A DNA stretch of 64,000 nucleotides, from positions 62,001-126,000 of the forward strand of contig NZ_SSOC01000002.1 in the NCBI RefSeq assembly GCF_004801295.1, written 5' to 3'. Made by a program: the position numbers and the translations under genes. Shown piece by piece: positions 28,496 to 37,771 of this stretch. The notes beneath the pieces were generated by a model. The model was given only the letters and a program-made list of their open reading frames with translations. It did no database searches and had not been told where the DNA came from. Positions within the stretch are counted from its first letter, which is position 1. Each line of letters opens with the position of its first letter. The stretch comes from Pseudothauera nasutitermitis. Lineage in GTDB: Bacteria > Pseudomonadota > Gammaproteobacteria > Burkholderiales > Rhodocyclaceae.

Positions 28496-30574
28496 ATGCA
28501 TACGCCCACGCACAATAGAAGCTACCCGACAGACCATTTCCTCAACCGCGAATTGTCCCTGCTGCAGTTCCAGCGCCGTGTGCTGGCCCAGGCCGCCGAT
28601 CCGGAGGTGCCCTTGCTCGAACGCCTGCGCTTCCTGTGCATCGTGTCGAGCAATCTCGACGAGTTCTTCGAGATCCGCGTGTCCGGCATCAAGGAGCAGA
28701 TTCGCCTGGGCAGCCGGGCCTCCGGCAACGACGGGCTGGCGCCCGGCGAACTGCTGACGCGGGTGAGCCAGGAGGTGCATGAACTGATCGCCGAGCAGTA
28801 CGCGCTGCTCAACGACGACATCCTGCCCGCGCTCGAATCCGAAGGCGTGGTGTTCCTGCGCCGCACGCTGTGGAACGATTTCCAGCGCGAATGGATCCGC
28901 GAATACTTCCTCCGCGAGGTGATGCCGGTGCTCACCCCGATCGGCCTGGACCCCGCCCACCCCTTCCCGCGCGTGCTCAACAAGAGCCTCAACTTCGCCA
29001 TCGAACTGCGCGGGCGCGATGCCTTCGGGCGCGATTCGGGCGCGGCCATCGTGCAGGCGCCGCGCGTGCTGCCGCGGGTGATCCGCCTGCCGCGCGAAAT
29101 CTGCGATCAGGAATACACCTTCGTCTTCCTTTCCTCCATCCTGCACGCCCACGTGGAGGAACTGTTCTCCGGCATGAATGTGCTGGGCTGCTACCAGTTC
29201 CGTGTGACGCGCAACTCCGACCTGTTCGTCGACGAGGAAGAAGTGAAGGACCTGCGCGCCTCGCTGAAGGGCGAACTGCAGCAGCGCCACTTCGGCGATG
29301 CGGTGCGCCTGGAGGTGGCCGACAACTGCTCCGACGAGATGGCCGACTTCCTGCTCCAGCATTTCCGCCTGGGGCGCGACGATCTGTACCGCACGCCGGG
29401 CATCGTCAATCTGGTGCGCCTGATGCAGGTGCCGGACTGGGTGGACCGTCCGGAGCTGCAGTACCGCCCCTTCCTGCCCGGCGTGCCGAAGGCGCTCGAC
29501 AAACGCCGCGACATCTTCGCGGCGATCCGCAACGGCGACATCCTGCTGCACCACCCGTTCCAGAGCTTCAGCCCGGTGATCGACCTGCTGCGCGCGGGCA
29601 CCGACGACCCGCAGGTGGTGGCGATCAAGATGACGGTGTACCGCACCGGCACCGATTCCGTGCTGATGGAGCACCTCGCGCGCGCCGCGCAGAAGGGCAA
29701 GGAAGTCACCGTGGTGCTCGAACTGATGGCGCGCTTCGACGAGGAAGCCAACATCAGTTGGGCCAACCGCCTGGAAGAGGTCGGTGTGCACGTGGTGTAC
29801 GGCGTGTTCGGCTACAAGACCCACGCCAAGCTGCTGATGCTGGTGCGCCGCGAGGAACACGGCCTGCGCCGCTACGTGCACATGGGCACCGGCAACTACC
29901 ACCCGCGCACGACGCGTTTCTATACCGATTTCGGCCTGCTGACCTGCAACGAGGAAATCGGCGAGGACGTCGCCGACGTGTTCAAGCAGCTCACCGGCCT
30001 GGGCAAGGCCAGTTCACTGAAGCATCTGTGGCAGGCACCCTTCGCCCTGCAGCCCAACGTGGTGGCGGCGATCAATGCCGAGGCCGAGATCGCCCGCCAG
30101 GGCGGCAAGGGCCGCATCATCGCCAAGATGAACGCCTTGCTGGAGCCGGAAACCATCGAGGCGCTGTACGCGGCCTCGCAGGCCGGCGTGGAGATCGACC
30201 TGATCGTGCGCGGGCCCTGCGCACTGAAGCCGCGCGTGCCGGGGCTGTCGGACAACATCCGGGTGCGCTCGGTGATCGGCCGTTTCCTGGAGCACCACCG
30301 CATCTTCTATTTCCACGCCGACGGCAAGGAGCGCATCTACCTGTCCAGCGCCGACTGGATGGACCGCAACTTCTTCCGCCGCATCGAGATCGCCTTCCCG
30401 GTGCTCGACATGCGCCTCAAGCGCCGCGTCATGAAGGAGGGCCTGCGCGCCTATCTGCTGGACAACTGCCAGGCCTGGGAAATGCAGCCGGACGGCAGCT
30501 ACCGCCGCAAGAATCCGCGCAGCGCGCGGCGCTCTGCGCAGATGGTGCTGCTGGGCGAACTGGCCGGGGGCTGA
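28496..30574 (+). CDS. ppk: Polyphosphate kinase 1
   Basis: A 692-residue PPK1 that makes polyphosphate from ATP reversibly. It has the N-terminal domain FLNRELSLLQFQRRVL, the head domain (about 110-320), and the PLD-like C-terminal domains with THAKLLMLVRREE (autophosphorylated His) and HADGKERIYLSSADWMDRNFFRRIEIAFPV. The length is standard. It is divergent from ppx, so synthesis and breakdown share one control region with a Pho-box-like sequence. Confidence 0.97.
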   Translation: MHTPTHNRSYPTDHFLNRELSLLQFQRRVLAQAADPEVPLLERLRFLCIVSSNLDEFFEIRVSGIKEQIRLGSRASGNDGLAPGELLTRVSQEVHELIAEQYALLNDDILPALESEGVVFLRRTLWNDFQREWIREYFLREVMPVLTPIGLDPAHPFPRVLNKSLNFAIELRGRDAFGRDSGAAIVQAPRVLPRVIRLPREICDQEYTFVFLSSILHAHVEELFSGMNVLGCYQFRVTRNSDLFVDEEEVKDLRASLKGELQQRHFGDAVRLEVADNCSDEMADFLLQHFRLGRDDLYRTPGIVNLVRLMQVPDWVDRPELQYRPFLPGVPKALDKRRDIFAAIRNGDILLHHPFQSFSPVIDLLRAGTDDPQVVAIKMTVYRTGTDSVLMEHLARAAQKGKEVTVVLELMARFDEEANISWANRLEEVGVHVVYGVFGYKTHAKLLMLVRREEHGLRRYVHMGTGNYHPRTTRFYTDFGLLTCNEEIGEDVADVFKQLTGLGKASSLKHLWQAPFALQPNVVAAINAEAEIARQGGKGRIIAKMNALLEPETIEALYAASQAGVEIDLIVRGPCALKPRVPGLSDNIRVRSVIGRFLEHHRIFYFHADGKERIYLSSADWMDRNFFRRIEIAFPVLDMRLKRRVMKEGLRAYLLDNCQAWEMQPDGSYRRKNPRSARRSAQMVLLGELAGG

Positions 30575-30591
30575 ACGGCCGCGCAAAAGAG

Positions 30592-30621
30592 AAAGGGCGC
30601 ACCCTTTGCGGTGCGCCCTTT
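30592..30621. terminator. Bidirectional terminator between ppk1 and the PEP-CTERM gene
   Basis: AAAGGGCGCACC (30592-30603) and GGTGCGCCCTTT (30610-30621) form a perfect 12-bp stem with a CTTTGC loop. The A/T-rich arm ends help termination in both directions between these convergent genes. Confidence 0.85.
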
Positions 30622-30640
30622 GCGCTGGCGGAAGGGCTGT

Positions 30641-31225
30641 TCAGCCTGCCTTGCGGCGGCGCATCGCCAGCCCGCCCAGCGCGCCCACAGCCAGCAGCGC
30701 CAGCACGGACGGCTCCGGCACGGTGTTGCCCGGCACGCTGGCCACATCCACGCCATCCAGCCAGACGCTCCACACATTGCCCTTGCCGGTGCCGTTGGCC
30801 GGCTGGTTCCATTCGCCGATCGGAATCGGTGTCTGGTTGTCGAAAGTGAAGCCGTCGCTCAGCAGCGTGCCGAGCGCCCAGTTGTTGTAGGCGGCGATGG
30901 TGAAGAGGTAGCTGCCGGCAGCCAGGAAAGGCAGGGAGAAGCCGGAATCGTAGATCGTCTGGGTGGCCGGGTCGATGCTGGCGTTGTCGTCGTTCTCGCC
31001 GAGCCGGGTGCCATCGGCCCTCCACAGGGCGGTGATCGGGTCGAAGTTCAGACCGCTCTTGAACGAATCGGTCCATACGCGGACATCGGTGGCGTCGGCA
31101 TAGGTCGTGAATGAGACCTGGACGACGTCGGAGTGGTTGGTGATCGTTCCGGTGAAGTTGAAAAGCGCGGCCTGACTGGGGGCGGACAGGGCCATCATGG
31201 CAGCGGCAACCAGCGGTAGTTTCAT
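30641..31225 (-). CDS. PEP-CTERM sorted extracellular protein (DVUA0089-like)
   Basis: A 194-residue exported protein. Residues 1-19 are a signal peptide ending PSQAA. The body contains FTGTITNHSDVVQVSFT, VRVWTDSFKSGLNFDPITALW and AGSYLFTIAAYNN, a conserved beta-rich family fold. The C-terminus is a full exosortase signal: VPEP, a hydrophobic helix LALLAVGALGGLAM, and RRRKAG. Such proteins are processed by EpsH/exosortase and tied to exopolysaccharide or floc matrix. No exosortase gene is in the window. Confidence 0.88.
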   Translation of the reverse strand: MKLPLVAAAMMALSAPSQAALFNFTGTITNHSDVVQVSFTTYADATDVRVWTDSFKSGLNFDPITALWRADGTRLGENDDNASIDPATQTIYDSGFSLPFLAAGSYLFTIAAYNNWALGTLLSDGFTFDNQTPIPIGEWNQPANGTGKGNVWSVWLDGVDVASVPGNTVPEPSVLALLAVGALGGLAMRRRKAG

Positions 31226-31361
31226 GGGTATGTTCCCGTTTGGCGTTGAAATGGATACACCAAAGCAGAAACAATGCCAATGATCTAACTGATTGATGAC
31301 ATTGGGGATCGCCCGTATCGGCCAAAGGTCAGTGTAAAGAATGCCGACACCCGCGGCCGCA

Positions 31362-33563
31362 TTACTTGCGCTGTGCGTCGATCACCCCCGACACTTCGCG
31401 GATCAGCGTGATGGCGCGCTGCAGCTGGGTGACGCCGCCCACTTCCATGGTGAAACGCATGAAGGCGGTGCCCTTCTTGGTCAGGGTATTCACCGCGATC
31501 ACGTTGAGCTTCTCGCGCGACAGCACTTCGGAGATGTCGCGCAGCAGGCCCTGGCGGTCGACGGCCTGCACGGCGATATCCACGGGAAACACCGCCTGGC
31601 GGTTGTTGTAGGCCTGGTCGCCCCACTCCGCCTCGATCACCCGTTCCGGATGGCGCTTGGCGAGTTGCTGGAAGTCGTGGCAATCCACGCGGTGGATGGA
31701 GATGCCGCGCCCGCGCGTGACGAAGCCCTCGATGGCGTCCGGCGGCGCCGGACGGCAGCAGCGCGACAGCGAGGTGAGCAGCTTGCCGACGCCGACGATC
31801 AGCACCTTGTCGCTGGTGTCGCCCGAACGGCTGCGGCCGACGACGATTTCCGGTTCGGCCGGCGCCTCGGTGGCGGCCTCGGTCTCGCGCAGCGCCACCT
31901 GCACGGAACGCGGGCCGACCTCGCCCCGCCCGGCGGCCAGATAGAGCGCCTCGGCGTTCTTGAAGCCGAGCTTGCCGGCGAGTCCCTCGATGTTGGCCTG
32001 GCCGTGGCCGTCGCGCTGGATTTCGCGGGTGACGAAGCTGCGCCCGCGCGACAGCAGTTCTTCCTCTTCCTGCTGGCTGAAATACTGCTTGATCTTGTTG
32101 CGCGCGCGCGGCGTGGCCACGTAGCTCTGGCGCGCGTCCAGCCAGTCGCGCGAGGGGCCGCCCTCCTTGGCCGCGGTGATTTCCACGGTCTGGCCGTTTT
32201 CCAGCGGGGTGTTGAGCGGCACCAGATGGCCGTCCACCTTGGCGCCCCGGCAGCGGTGGCCCAGGTCGGTATGCACGCGATAGGCGAAATCCACCGGCGT
32301 GGCGCCACGCGGCAGGTCCACCACCCTGCCCTGCGGGGTCAGCACGTACAGGGTGTCATCCAGCGAGGCGCGCTTGAAGCGCTGCACCCAGTCGGCCGAA
32401 TCGGTGACTTCGTCGCGCCACGAAAGCAGGCTGCGCAGCAGGGCGATCTTTTCATCGTAGTCGCCGCCGTGGCCGCTGCCTTCCTTGTAGCGCCAGTGCG
32501 CGGCCACGCCCAGTTCGGCGTGACGGTGCATTTCGTGGGTGCGGATCTGCACCTCCAGCGCACGCCCGTCGCCGGCCAGCACGGCGGTGTGCAGCGACTG
32601 GTAGTTGTTGCCCTTGGGCTTGGTGATGTAGTCGTCGTATTCCTTGCTGATGGGCTGCCACATCTGGTGCACGATGCCCAGCACGGTGTAGCAGTCGCGC
32701 ACTTCATCGACCAGCACACGCAAAGCGCGGATGTCGTAAACCTGAGAAAAATCAATATCTTTCTTCCGCATCTTATTGTAGATGCTGAAGATGTGCTTGG
32801 GCCGCCCGTAGATCTCCGCCCGAATGCCCACGGCGGCGATCTCCTGGCGCAGGCGCTCCATCGATTCGAGGATGAACTGCTCGCGCTCCACCCGGCGCTC
32901 GTCGAGCATCTTGGCGATGCGCTTGTAGGTGTCCGGCTCCAGGAAGCGGAAGGACAGGTCCTCCAGTTCCCACTTGAGCTGCCATACGCCCAGGCGGTTG
33001 GCCAGTGGCGCGTAGATGTCCAGGCTCTCGCGCGCCACCTCGACGCGCGCCTCGCCGGCGTGCTCGGTGAAATAGCGCAGGGTCTGCGTGCGCGAGGCCA
33101 GGCGCAGCAGCACCACGCGGATGTCTTCCACCATGGCGAGCAGCATCTTGCGCAGCACCTCGGCCTGCGTGCGGATCTCCGGCGCGCTGGCGGTGGCGGT
33201 CATGCGGGTGATCAGGCGCAGGCCGTTGAGCTTGCGCAGGCCGTCGACCAGATGGGCCGCCGGACGGCCGAAGCGCGCGGCGATCTTCTCCTCGCCGTCC
33301 TCCAGATAATCGCAGGCGGCGAACAGCAGCGCGGCGATGCGCGTTTCCGCATCCAGGCGCAGCGAGGCGCAGATCAGCGCGGTGCCCAGCGCGTGCGGCC
33401 ATACCGCCTCGCCGGTACCGAGAATGTGGTCGCCGTAGAGTTCGGTGGCGAGATCGACCGCGGCCTCGATCAGGGCGCGATCATTGGCGCACAGGCCGTC
33501 GGCGAGCAGCTCGATGGGCGGCGGTGCGTCTTCCTTGGGGAGGGCGTGGGTCACGGATACCAT
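31362..33563 (-). CDS. relA: RelA-type (p)ppGpp synthetase, hydrolase domain degenerate
   Basis: A 733-residue RSH protein. The N-terminal HD region reads ALLFAACDYLED where bifunctional enzymes have the catalytic HD, so hydrolase activity is probably lost. The synthetase domain (about 230-380) has YGRPKHIFSIYNKM, EYDDYITKPKGNNYQSLHT and EVQIRTHEMH; the EYDD (ExDD) motif marks RelA rather than SpoT/Rel. TGS (LYVLTPQGRVVDLPRGATPVDFAY), the conserved SRCCRP zinc-finger region and a C-terminal ACT domain follow, needed for ribosome-linked regulation. It makes (p)ppGpp on uncharged-tRNA stalling. Confidence 0.94.
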   Translation of the reverse strand: MVSVTHALPKEDAPPPIELLADGLCANDRALIEAAVDLATELYGDHILGTGEAVWPHALGTALICASLRLDAETRIAALLFAACDYLEDGEEKIAARFGRPAAHLVDGLRKLNGLRLITRMTATASAPEIRTQAEVLRKMLLAMVEDIRVVLLRLASRTQTLRYFTEHAGEARVEVARESLDIYAPLANRLGVWQLKWELEDLSFRFLEPDTYKRIAKMLDERRVEREQFILESMERLRQEIAAVGIRAEIYGRPKHIFSIYNKMRKKDIDFSQVYDIRALRVLVDEVRDCYTVLGIVHQMWQPISKEYDDYITKPKGNNYQSLHTAVLAGDGRALEVQIRTHEMHRHAELGVAAHWRYKEGSGHGGDYDEKIALLRSLLSWRDEVTDSADWVQRFKRASLDDTLYVLTPQGRVVDLPRGATPVDFAYRVHTDLGHRCRGAKVDGHLVPLNTPLENGQTVEITAAKEGGPSRDWLDARQSYVATPRARNKIKQYFSQQEEEELLSRGRSFVTREIQRDGHGQANIEGLAGKLGFKNAEALYLAAGRGEVGPRSVQVALRETEAATEAPAEPEIVVGRSRSGDTSDKVLIVGVGKLLTSLSRCCRPAPPDAIEGFVTRGRGISIHRVDCHDFQQLAKRHPERVIEAEWGDQAYNNRQAVFPVDIAVQAVDRQGLLRDISEVLSREKLNVIAVNTLTKKGTAFMRFTMEVGGVTQLQRAITLIREVSGVIDAQRK

Positions 33564-33681
33564 GATGGCGCGGATTATCCCATATCACCCGTCCGTCCAG
33601 CGTTTCCACTCGTGTCCGGGAGATGCCCCAAGCGCGCCGCGCTGTGCCATCATCGCCCCTCCCCGACGAAGCCCCAGCGCG

Positions 33682-34575
33682 ATGAAGCGTCCAGCCGCCA
33701 ACCCCTATCTGCTGCTCACCCTGACCGCGCTGTTCTGGTCCGGCAACATGGTGGCCGGACGCGCGCTGCGCGATGCCGTGCCGCCGCTCTCGCTGGCCTT
33801 CTGGCGCTGGGTGATCGCCCTGCTGCTGATGCTGCCCTTCGTGCTGCCCCACCTGAGGGCGCAGTGGCCCGTCGTGCGCCGGCACTGGCGTACCGTGGTG
33901 GTTCTCGGCCTGCTCGGCGTGGGCGGTTTCAACACGCTGGCCTACGTGGCACTGCAGACCACCACGGCCACCAATGCACTGCTGCTCAATTCCTTCATTC
34001 CCATCGCCACCATCGCGCTGGCCTTCGTGCTGCTCGGCAGGCGGCTGCGCGGCCTCGAAACGGCAGGCGTGCTGGTCTCGCTGATCGGCGTGCTGACGAT
34101 CGTCAGCCGCGGCGACCCCGCCGTGCTGCTCGGCCTCAGCCTGAACGGCGGCGACCTGTGGATGCTCGGCGCGGTGCTGGTGTGGGGCTTGTACACGGTG
34201 GGCCTGCAATGGCGCCCGCAGGGCCTGGATCCGATGGTGATGCTGTTCGCGTTCACGGTGGTCGGCCTCGCCGCGCTGACGCCACTGTATGCCTGGGAAC
34301 TGTCCGCCGGGCGGTACATCGAGATGAACCGGGGCACCCTGCTGGGCATCCTGTACATCGCCATCTTCCCCGGCTTTCTCGGCTACGTGTTCTACAACGC
34401 CGGCGTGGCGGCGGTGGGGCCGGCGCGCAGTTCGCTGTTCATCCACCTGATGCCGGTGTTCGGCACCCTGCTGGCGGCCGTTTTCCTCGATGAACGCCCG
34501 CAGCCTTACCACCTGGCCGGCATCGCGCTGGTGTTCGCCGGCATTTTCCTGACCATGCGGCGGGGCTCCGCCTGA
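33682..34575 (+). CDS. EamA/DMT-family exporter
   Basis: A 297-residue membrane protein with two EamA repeats and about ten transmembrane helices. Seen: LTLTALFWSGNMVAGRALRDAVPPLSLAFWRW and, in the second half, YVFYNAGVAAVGPARSSLFIHLMPVFGTLLA. It belongs to the drug/metabolite transporter superfamily; substrate unknown. Translation from ATG 33682 is supported by the family N-terminus. Its last base overlaps the start of the MtfA gene. Confidence 0.88.
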   Translation: MKRPAANPYLLLTLTALFWSGNMVAGRALRDAVPPLSLAFWRWVIALLLMLPFVLPHLRAQWPVVRRHWRTVVVLGLLGVGGFNTLAYVALQTTTATNALLLNSFIPIATIALAFVLLGRRLRGLETAGVLVSLIGVLTIVSRGDPAVLLGLSLNGGDLWMLGAVLVWGLYTVGLQWRPQGLDPMVMLFAFTVVGLAALTPLYAWELSAGRYIEMNRGTLLGILYIAIFPGFLGYVFYNAGVAAVGPARSSLFIHLMPVFGTLLAAVFLDERPQPYHLAGIALVFAGIFLTMRRGSA

Positions 34576-35345
34576 TGGCCGGCTGGCTGCGCCGCCTGTT
34601 CGGCAGGGAGCCCCCGCGCCGTGAAGTGGATGCGGCGACCTGGGCGCGCGTCGAAGCCGCCCTGCCCTTTCTCGGCTTCCTGTCCGCCGGCGAGCGCGAG
34701 CGCCTGCGCGCGATGGCGCTGGAGTTTCTCGCCGGCAAGCAGTTCCACGGCGCGCACGGCTTCAGGCTGACCGACGAGATTCTGCTCGGTATCGCCCTGC
34801 AGGCCTGTCTGCCGGTGCTCAATATCGGCCTGCAGGCCTATCGCGGCTGGGTCGGCGTGGTGGTGTATCCGGGCGATTTCGTCATTCCCCGCCAGGTGCT
34901 GGACGAGGATGGGGTGATGCACGAATACGACGACGAAGTGCTCGGCGAGGCCTGGGAAGGCGGGCCGGTGCTGGTGTCCTGGTTCGGCGAGGGCGAGTCG
35001 CCCGAGGGCGTGAACGTGGTGATCCACGAATTCGCCCACAAGCTGGACATGGAGAACGGCGGCGTGGATGGCTTCCCGCCGCTGCCGGCCGAGATGTCGC
35101 GCAGGGCCTGGGCGGACGCCTTCGGCGAGGCCTACGAACGGTTCTGCGCGCAGGTGGATGCCGGCGAGGACACCGTGATCGACCCCTACGGTGCCGAGCA
35201 TCCGGGCGAATTCTTCGCGGTCGCGGCGGAAACCTTCTTTCTCGATCCGCACGGGCTGCTGGAAGCCTATCCGCGCGTGTATGAGCAACTGGCGGCCTAC
35301 TTCCGCCTCGACCCGGCCGCCGCCGGCGCGCGGGAGCCGCAGTGA
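34575..35345 (+). CDS. MtfA-family zinc-dependent peptidase (M90)
   Basis: A 256-residue cytoplasmic peptidase. The zinc motif is HEFAHKLD (HExxH) at about 155, with the third ligand Glu in EFFAVAAETFF at about 213. The N-terminal part has VYPGDFVIPR. In E. coli MtfA binds the Mlc repressor and cleaves peptides. The gene overlaps EamA by one base and the flavodoxin gene by four, so the three are coupled. Confidence 0.88.
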   Translation: MAGWLRRLFGREPPRREVDAATWARVEAALPFLGFLSAGERERLRAMALEFLAGKQFHGAHGFRLTDEILLGIALQACLPVLNIGLQAYRGWVGVVVYPGDFVIPRQVLDEDGVMHEYDDEVLGEAWEGGPVLVSWFGEGESPEGVNVVIHEFAHKLDMENGGVDGFPPLPAEMSRRAWADAFGEAYERFCAQVDAGEDTVIDPYGAEHPGEFFAVAAETFFLDPHGLLEAYPRVYEQLAAYFRLDPAAAGAREPQ

Positions 35346-35806
35346 GCGAGCGCCGGCGCCTGCTGCTGGTCTATCACACCCAGTCCGGCAACACCGGACG
35401 GCTGGCCAAGGGGGTGGCCGAAGGCGCGCGCAGGGTGGCCGAGGTCGATACCGCGGTGCTGCGTGCCTTCGATGCCGGGGTGGACGACCTGCTGGCCTGC
35501 GACGGCCTGCTGCTCGGCACGCCGGAGAATTTCGGCTACATGTCCGGTGCGCTGAAGGATTTCTTCGACCGTACCTACTACCCCTGCGAGAACCGCCTGA
35601 CCGGCCTGCCCTATGCGCTGTTCGTCAGCGCCGGCAACGACGGGCGCGGCGCGGTGCGCGAGGTCGGCCGCATCGCCACCGGCTACGGCTGGAAGGCCGC
35701 GGCCGAGCCGCTGATCGTGCGCGGACAGCCTGCCGAAGACGATCTGCGCCGCTGCCGCGAACTGGGCGAGGCGATGGCCACCGGGCTTGCACTCGGGATA
35801 TTCTGA
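35342..35806 (+). CDS. Flavodoxin-fold NAD(P)H-dependent oxidoreductase-like protein
   Basis: A 154-residue short flavodoxin. The FMN phosphate loop is YHTQSGNTGRLA (about 11-22), then GTPENFGYMSGALKDFFDRTYYPC, the flavin-ring loop. A GTG start at 35342 overlaps the MtfA stop (GTGA). Role: small FMN electron carrier or quinone/azo-type reductase; the partner is not known. Confidence 0.85.
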   Translation: MSERRRLLLVYHTQSGNTGRLAKGVAEGARRVAEVDTAVLRAFDAGVDDLLACDGLLLGTPENFGYMSGALKDFFDRTYYPCENRLTGLPYALFVSAGNDGRGAVREVGRIATGYGWKAAAEPLIVRGQPAEDDLRRCRELGEAMATGLALGIF

Positions 35807-35863
35807 AAATATTCCGGGCAAGGCAATCCAGCCCCCGCGCGGGTTTCCACGGACGTGTGCAAT

Positions 35864-35886
35864 GCTGTTTCGGCAAGTGAAACAGC
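35864..35886. terminator. Hairpin after the flavodoxin gene
   Basis: GCTGTTTC (35864-35871) and GAAACAGC (35879-35886) pair perfectly with a 7-nt loop. No T-tract follows; it may end the EamA-MtfA-flavodoxin transcript or lie in the 5' leader of the next gene. Confidence 0.45.
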
Positions 35887-35980
35887 ACGTGCTTGGCAGC
35901 CTGGAAATCCCCTGACTAAGCTGGAAAGGCATCCCCCCCGCAGGCCCTGTCCTGCATCGTCGATTCGCAGAGGAGTTCCC

Positions 35981-36421
35981 ATGGCCATTACCTGGATTCT
36001 GGTTGCCAACGCCAGCCTGTGCCGTCTGTACGAGAACCTCGGTCCCAACAAGGGCATGAAACTGGTGAAGGAGCTGATCCACCCGGAAAGCAGGCAGAAA
36101 AACGCGCAACTGGTCACCGACCGCCCGGGCAGCATGGCGGTCAACGGTTCGGGCGGCGGCGCCAAGCAGCCGCAGACCCTGCCCAAGCAGCACGAGGCGC
36201 GCGTCTTTGCCCATGAAATTGCGCAGGAGCTGTATCGCGGACGGGCGCGCAACGCGTTCCGCCGCGCCATCCTGGTCGCCCCGCCCGGCTTCATGGGCAT
36301 GCTGAATTCGGTCATGGATGGACCGACTGCCCAACTGGTCTCCGACCGCTTCGAGAAGGACTACACCAAGACCCCCGAGCCGGTGCTCGCGCAGCGCCTG
36401 GGGGGCTGCATCTACCTCTGA
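35981..36421 (+). CDS. Host attachment protein family (PF10116-like)
   Basis: A 146-residue protein, MAITWILVANASLCRLYENLGPNKG..., with RNAFRRAILVAPPGFMGMLNSVMD and EKDYTKTPEPVL, matching the family called 'protein required for attachment to host cells'. The name derives from a plant-associated member; in free-living bacteria the job is unknown and may concern eRF1-like baeRF proteins. The start is set by AGGAG upstream of ATG 35981. A strong terminator follows. Confidence 0.8.
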   Translation: MAITWILVANASLCRLYENLGPNKGMKLVKELIHPESRQKNAQLVTDRPGSMAVNGSGGGAKQPQTLPKQHEARVFAHEIAQELYRGRARNAFRRAILVAPPGFMGMLNSVMDGPTAQLVSDRFEKDYTKTPEPVLAQRLGGCIYL

Positions 36422-36481
36422 TTGTCCGTGCGTCTCCCTCGGGGAGACAATGGGTTCGCCTTTCCGGCGGCCCGAAGCAAC

Positions 36482-36509
36482 GCGGGGCGCTTGGCGCCCC
36501 GCTCCTTTT
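36482..36509 (+). terminator. Rho-independent terminator after the host attachment gene
   Basis: GCGGGGCGC (36482-36490) pairs with GCGCCCCGC (36494-36502) around TTG, followed by TCCTTTT. It lies between convergent genes. Confidence 0.8.
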
Positions 36510-36524
36510 CCGCCCGCCGGAACT

Positions 36525-37190
36525 TCAAGGCGCCGTGCGCACCATGCGCACGTATTCCTGATCGGTCTTGTTGCCGACGCCGGTCACTGCGGTGCTGAAG
36601 GCCACTCCCCAGGCGGAGAAATTCTGATGTCCGGCCGTGGAGGTCCAGAACTTGGCCGCCGGCGTGGCCGGGAAGACTTCGTGCAGGATGGTCGGCCGGC
36701 GGAAGTCGCCCACGCAGGAGCCGCCCGCGCCGTCGGCGTCGGTGGCATGGCGCCGGCCGCTGCTGCACCAGGTCAGGGTCAGCAGTTCCTCGCGGGTGGG
36801 CAGACGCCAGTCGCCGTGGCCGCCCGCGTTCACCGTGCCCTGGGTGGACAGCGCGCGTGCCCAGGCGAAGCGTTCGGCCTCGCCGGCGCAGGTTTCGCCG
36901 TTCCACTGCTGGCCGAGCGCGCAGCGCATCCACATCAGCCCGGTGGCGGTATCGGTCACCGTGCCGTCCTCGCCGATGCTGAAGCGTTCCACCGCCGCGC
37001 GCTCGCGTGCTTCCAGATCGCGCTGCTGTGCGGCAAGGCGCTCTTCTTCCGCCGGGGTCAGGCTGCGCAGCCCGCCGTCGATGCGGCTCTCCGCGGTGCC
37101 GGGCGCCTCGCGCTGCTCCGCGCAGGCGGCGAGCAGAACGGCGGCGAGCAGGATGAAGGAACGGGTCGTGCGGGCGTGGCAAACAGGCAT
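36525..37190 (-). CDS. DUF1566 (Lcl-like) domain lipoprotein
   Basis: A 221-residue lipoprotein with signal peptide and lipobox LAAC (Cys at about 23). A short charged helix (EEERLAAQQRDLEARERAAVERF) is followed by the DUF1566 domain: TGLMWMRCALGQQW, DWRLPTREELLTL and FWTSTAGHQN. Such domains occur in surface and collagen-like proteins, function unclear. Start at 37190 is chosen for its GGAGA site and clean signal peptide; the longer reading from 37226 adds residues without it. Confidence 0.82.
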   Translation of the reverse strand: MPVCHARTTRSFILLAAVLLAACAEQREAPGTAESRIDGGLRSLTPAEEERLAAQQRDLEARERAAVERFSIGEDGTVTDTATGLMWMRCALGQQWNGETCAGEAERFAWARALSTQGTVNAGGHGDWRLPTREELLTLTWCSSGRRHATDADGAGGSCVGDFRRPTILHEVFPATPAAKFWTSTAGHQNFSAWGVAFSTAVTGVGNKTDQEYVRMVRTAP

Positions 37191-37273
37191 CGGGCTCTCC
37201 GGCGGATGGTGTGGGTCAGGCCTCATTGTGGCGGCGGTGGCGGCTGGCGCCGAATCCGCCGCCGGGCATGTGC

Positions 37274-37759
37274 TCAGACATGCGCCAGCAGCGCGACCAC
37301 CTGGGCGGCGATGCCTTCGCCGCGCCCGGTGAAGCCGAGTTTCTCGGTGGTCTTGCCCTTGATGTTGATGGCGTCGGCGGCGATGCTCAGGTCGGCAGCG
37401 ATGTGGGCGGCCATGGCCGGCGCGTGCGGCAGGATCTTCGGCGCGCGGCAGATCACCGTGGCGTCGATGTTGACCACCTGCCAGCCGGCCGCGCGCACGC
37501 GCGCCCAGGCCTCGCGCAGCAGCACGCGGCTGTCGGCGCCGGCGTGCGCCGGGTCGGTGTCGGGGAACAGCCGGCCGATGTCACCCAGGCCGGCGGCACC
37601 CAGCAGCGCGTCGGTGATCGCGTGCAGCAGCACATCGGCGTCGGAGTGGCCGAGCAGGCCGCGCTCATAGGGAATGGTGACGCCGCCGACGATCAACGGG
37701 CGGCCGGGCACCAGGGCATGTACGTCGAACCCCTGGCCGATGCGGAATGGAACGCTCAT
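37274..37759 (-). CDS. ispF: 2-C-methyl-D-erythritol 2,4-cyclodiphosphate synthase
   Basis: A 161-residue MEP-pathway enzyme. The metal ligands are in GQGFDVHAL (Asp and His) and [26 protein letters not shown]. It closes CDP-methylerythritol 2-phosphate to the cyclodiphosphate for isoprenoid synthesis. It lies 12 nt after ispD. Confidence 0.97.
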   Translation of the reverse strand: MSVPFRIGQGFDVHALVPGRPLIVGGVTIPYERGLLGHSDADVLLHAITDALLGAAGLGDIGRLFPDTDPAHAGADSRVLLREAWARVRAAGWQVVNIDATVICRAPKILPHAPAMAAHIAADLSIAADAINIKGKTTEKLGFTGRGEGIAAQVVALLAHV

Positions 37760-37771
37760 CGCACGCCTCCT

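Noticed and set aside
31341-34493. A 1050-codon plus-strand open frame antisense to relA
   Set aside because: It is a stop-free shadow of the high-GC relA gene; its translation has no recognisable domain, whereas relA on the other strand is complete. Similar long shadows occur over acyl-CoA dehydrogenase, etfAB, acyl-CoA synthetase and mla genes.
35887-35980. Sigma-54 promoter (TTGGCAGCC...)
   Set aside because: The GG is present but the GC of the -12 element is not at the required distance.
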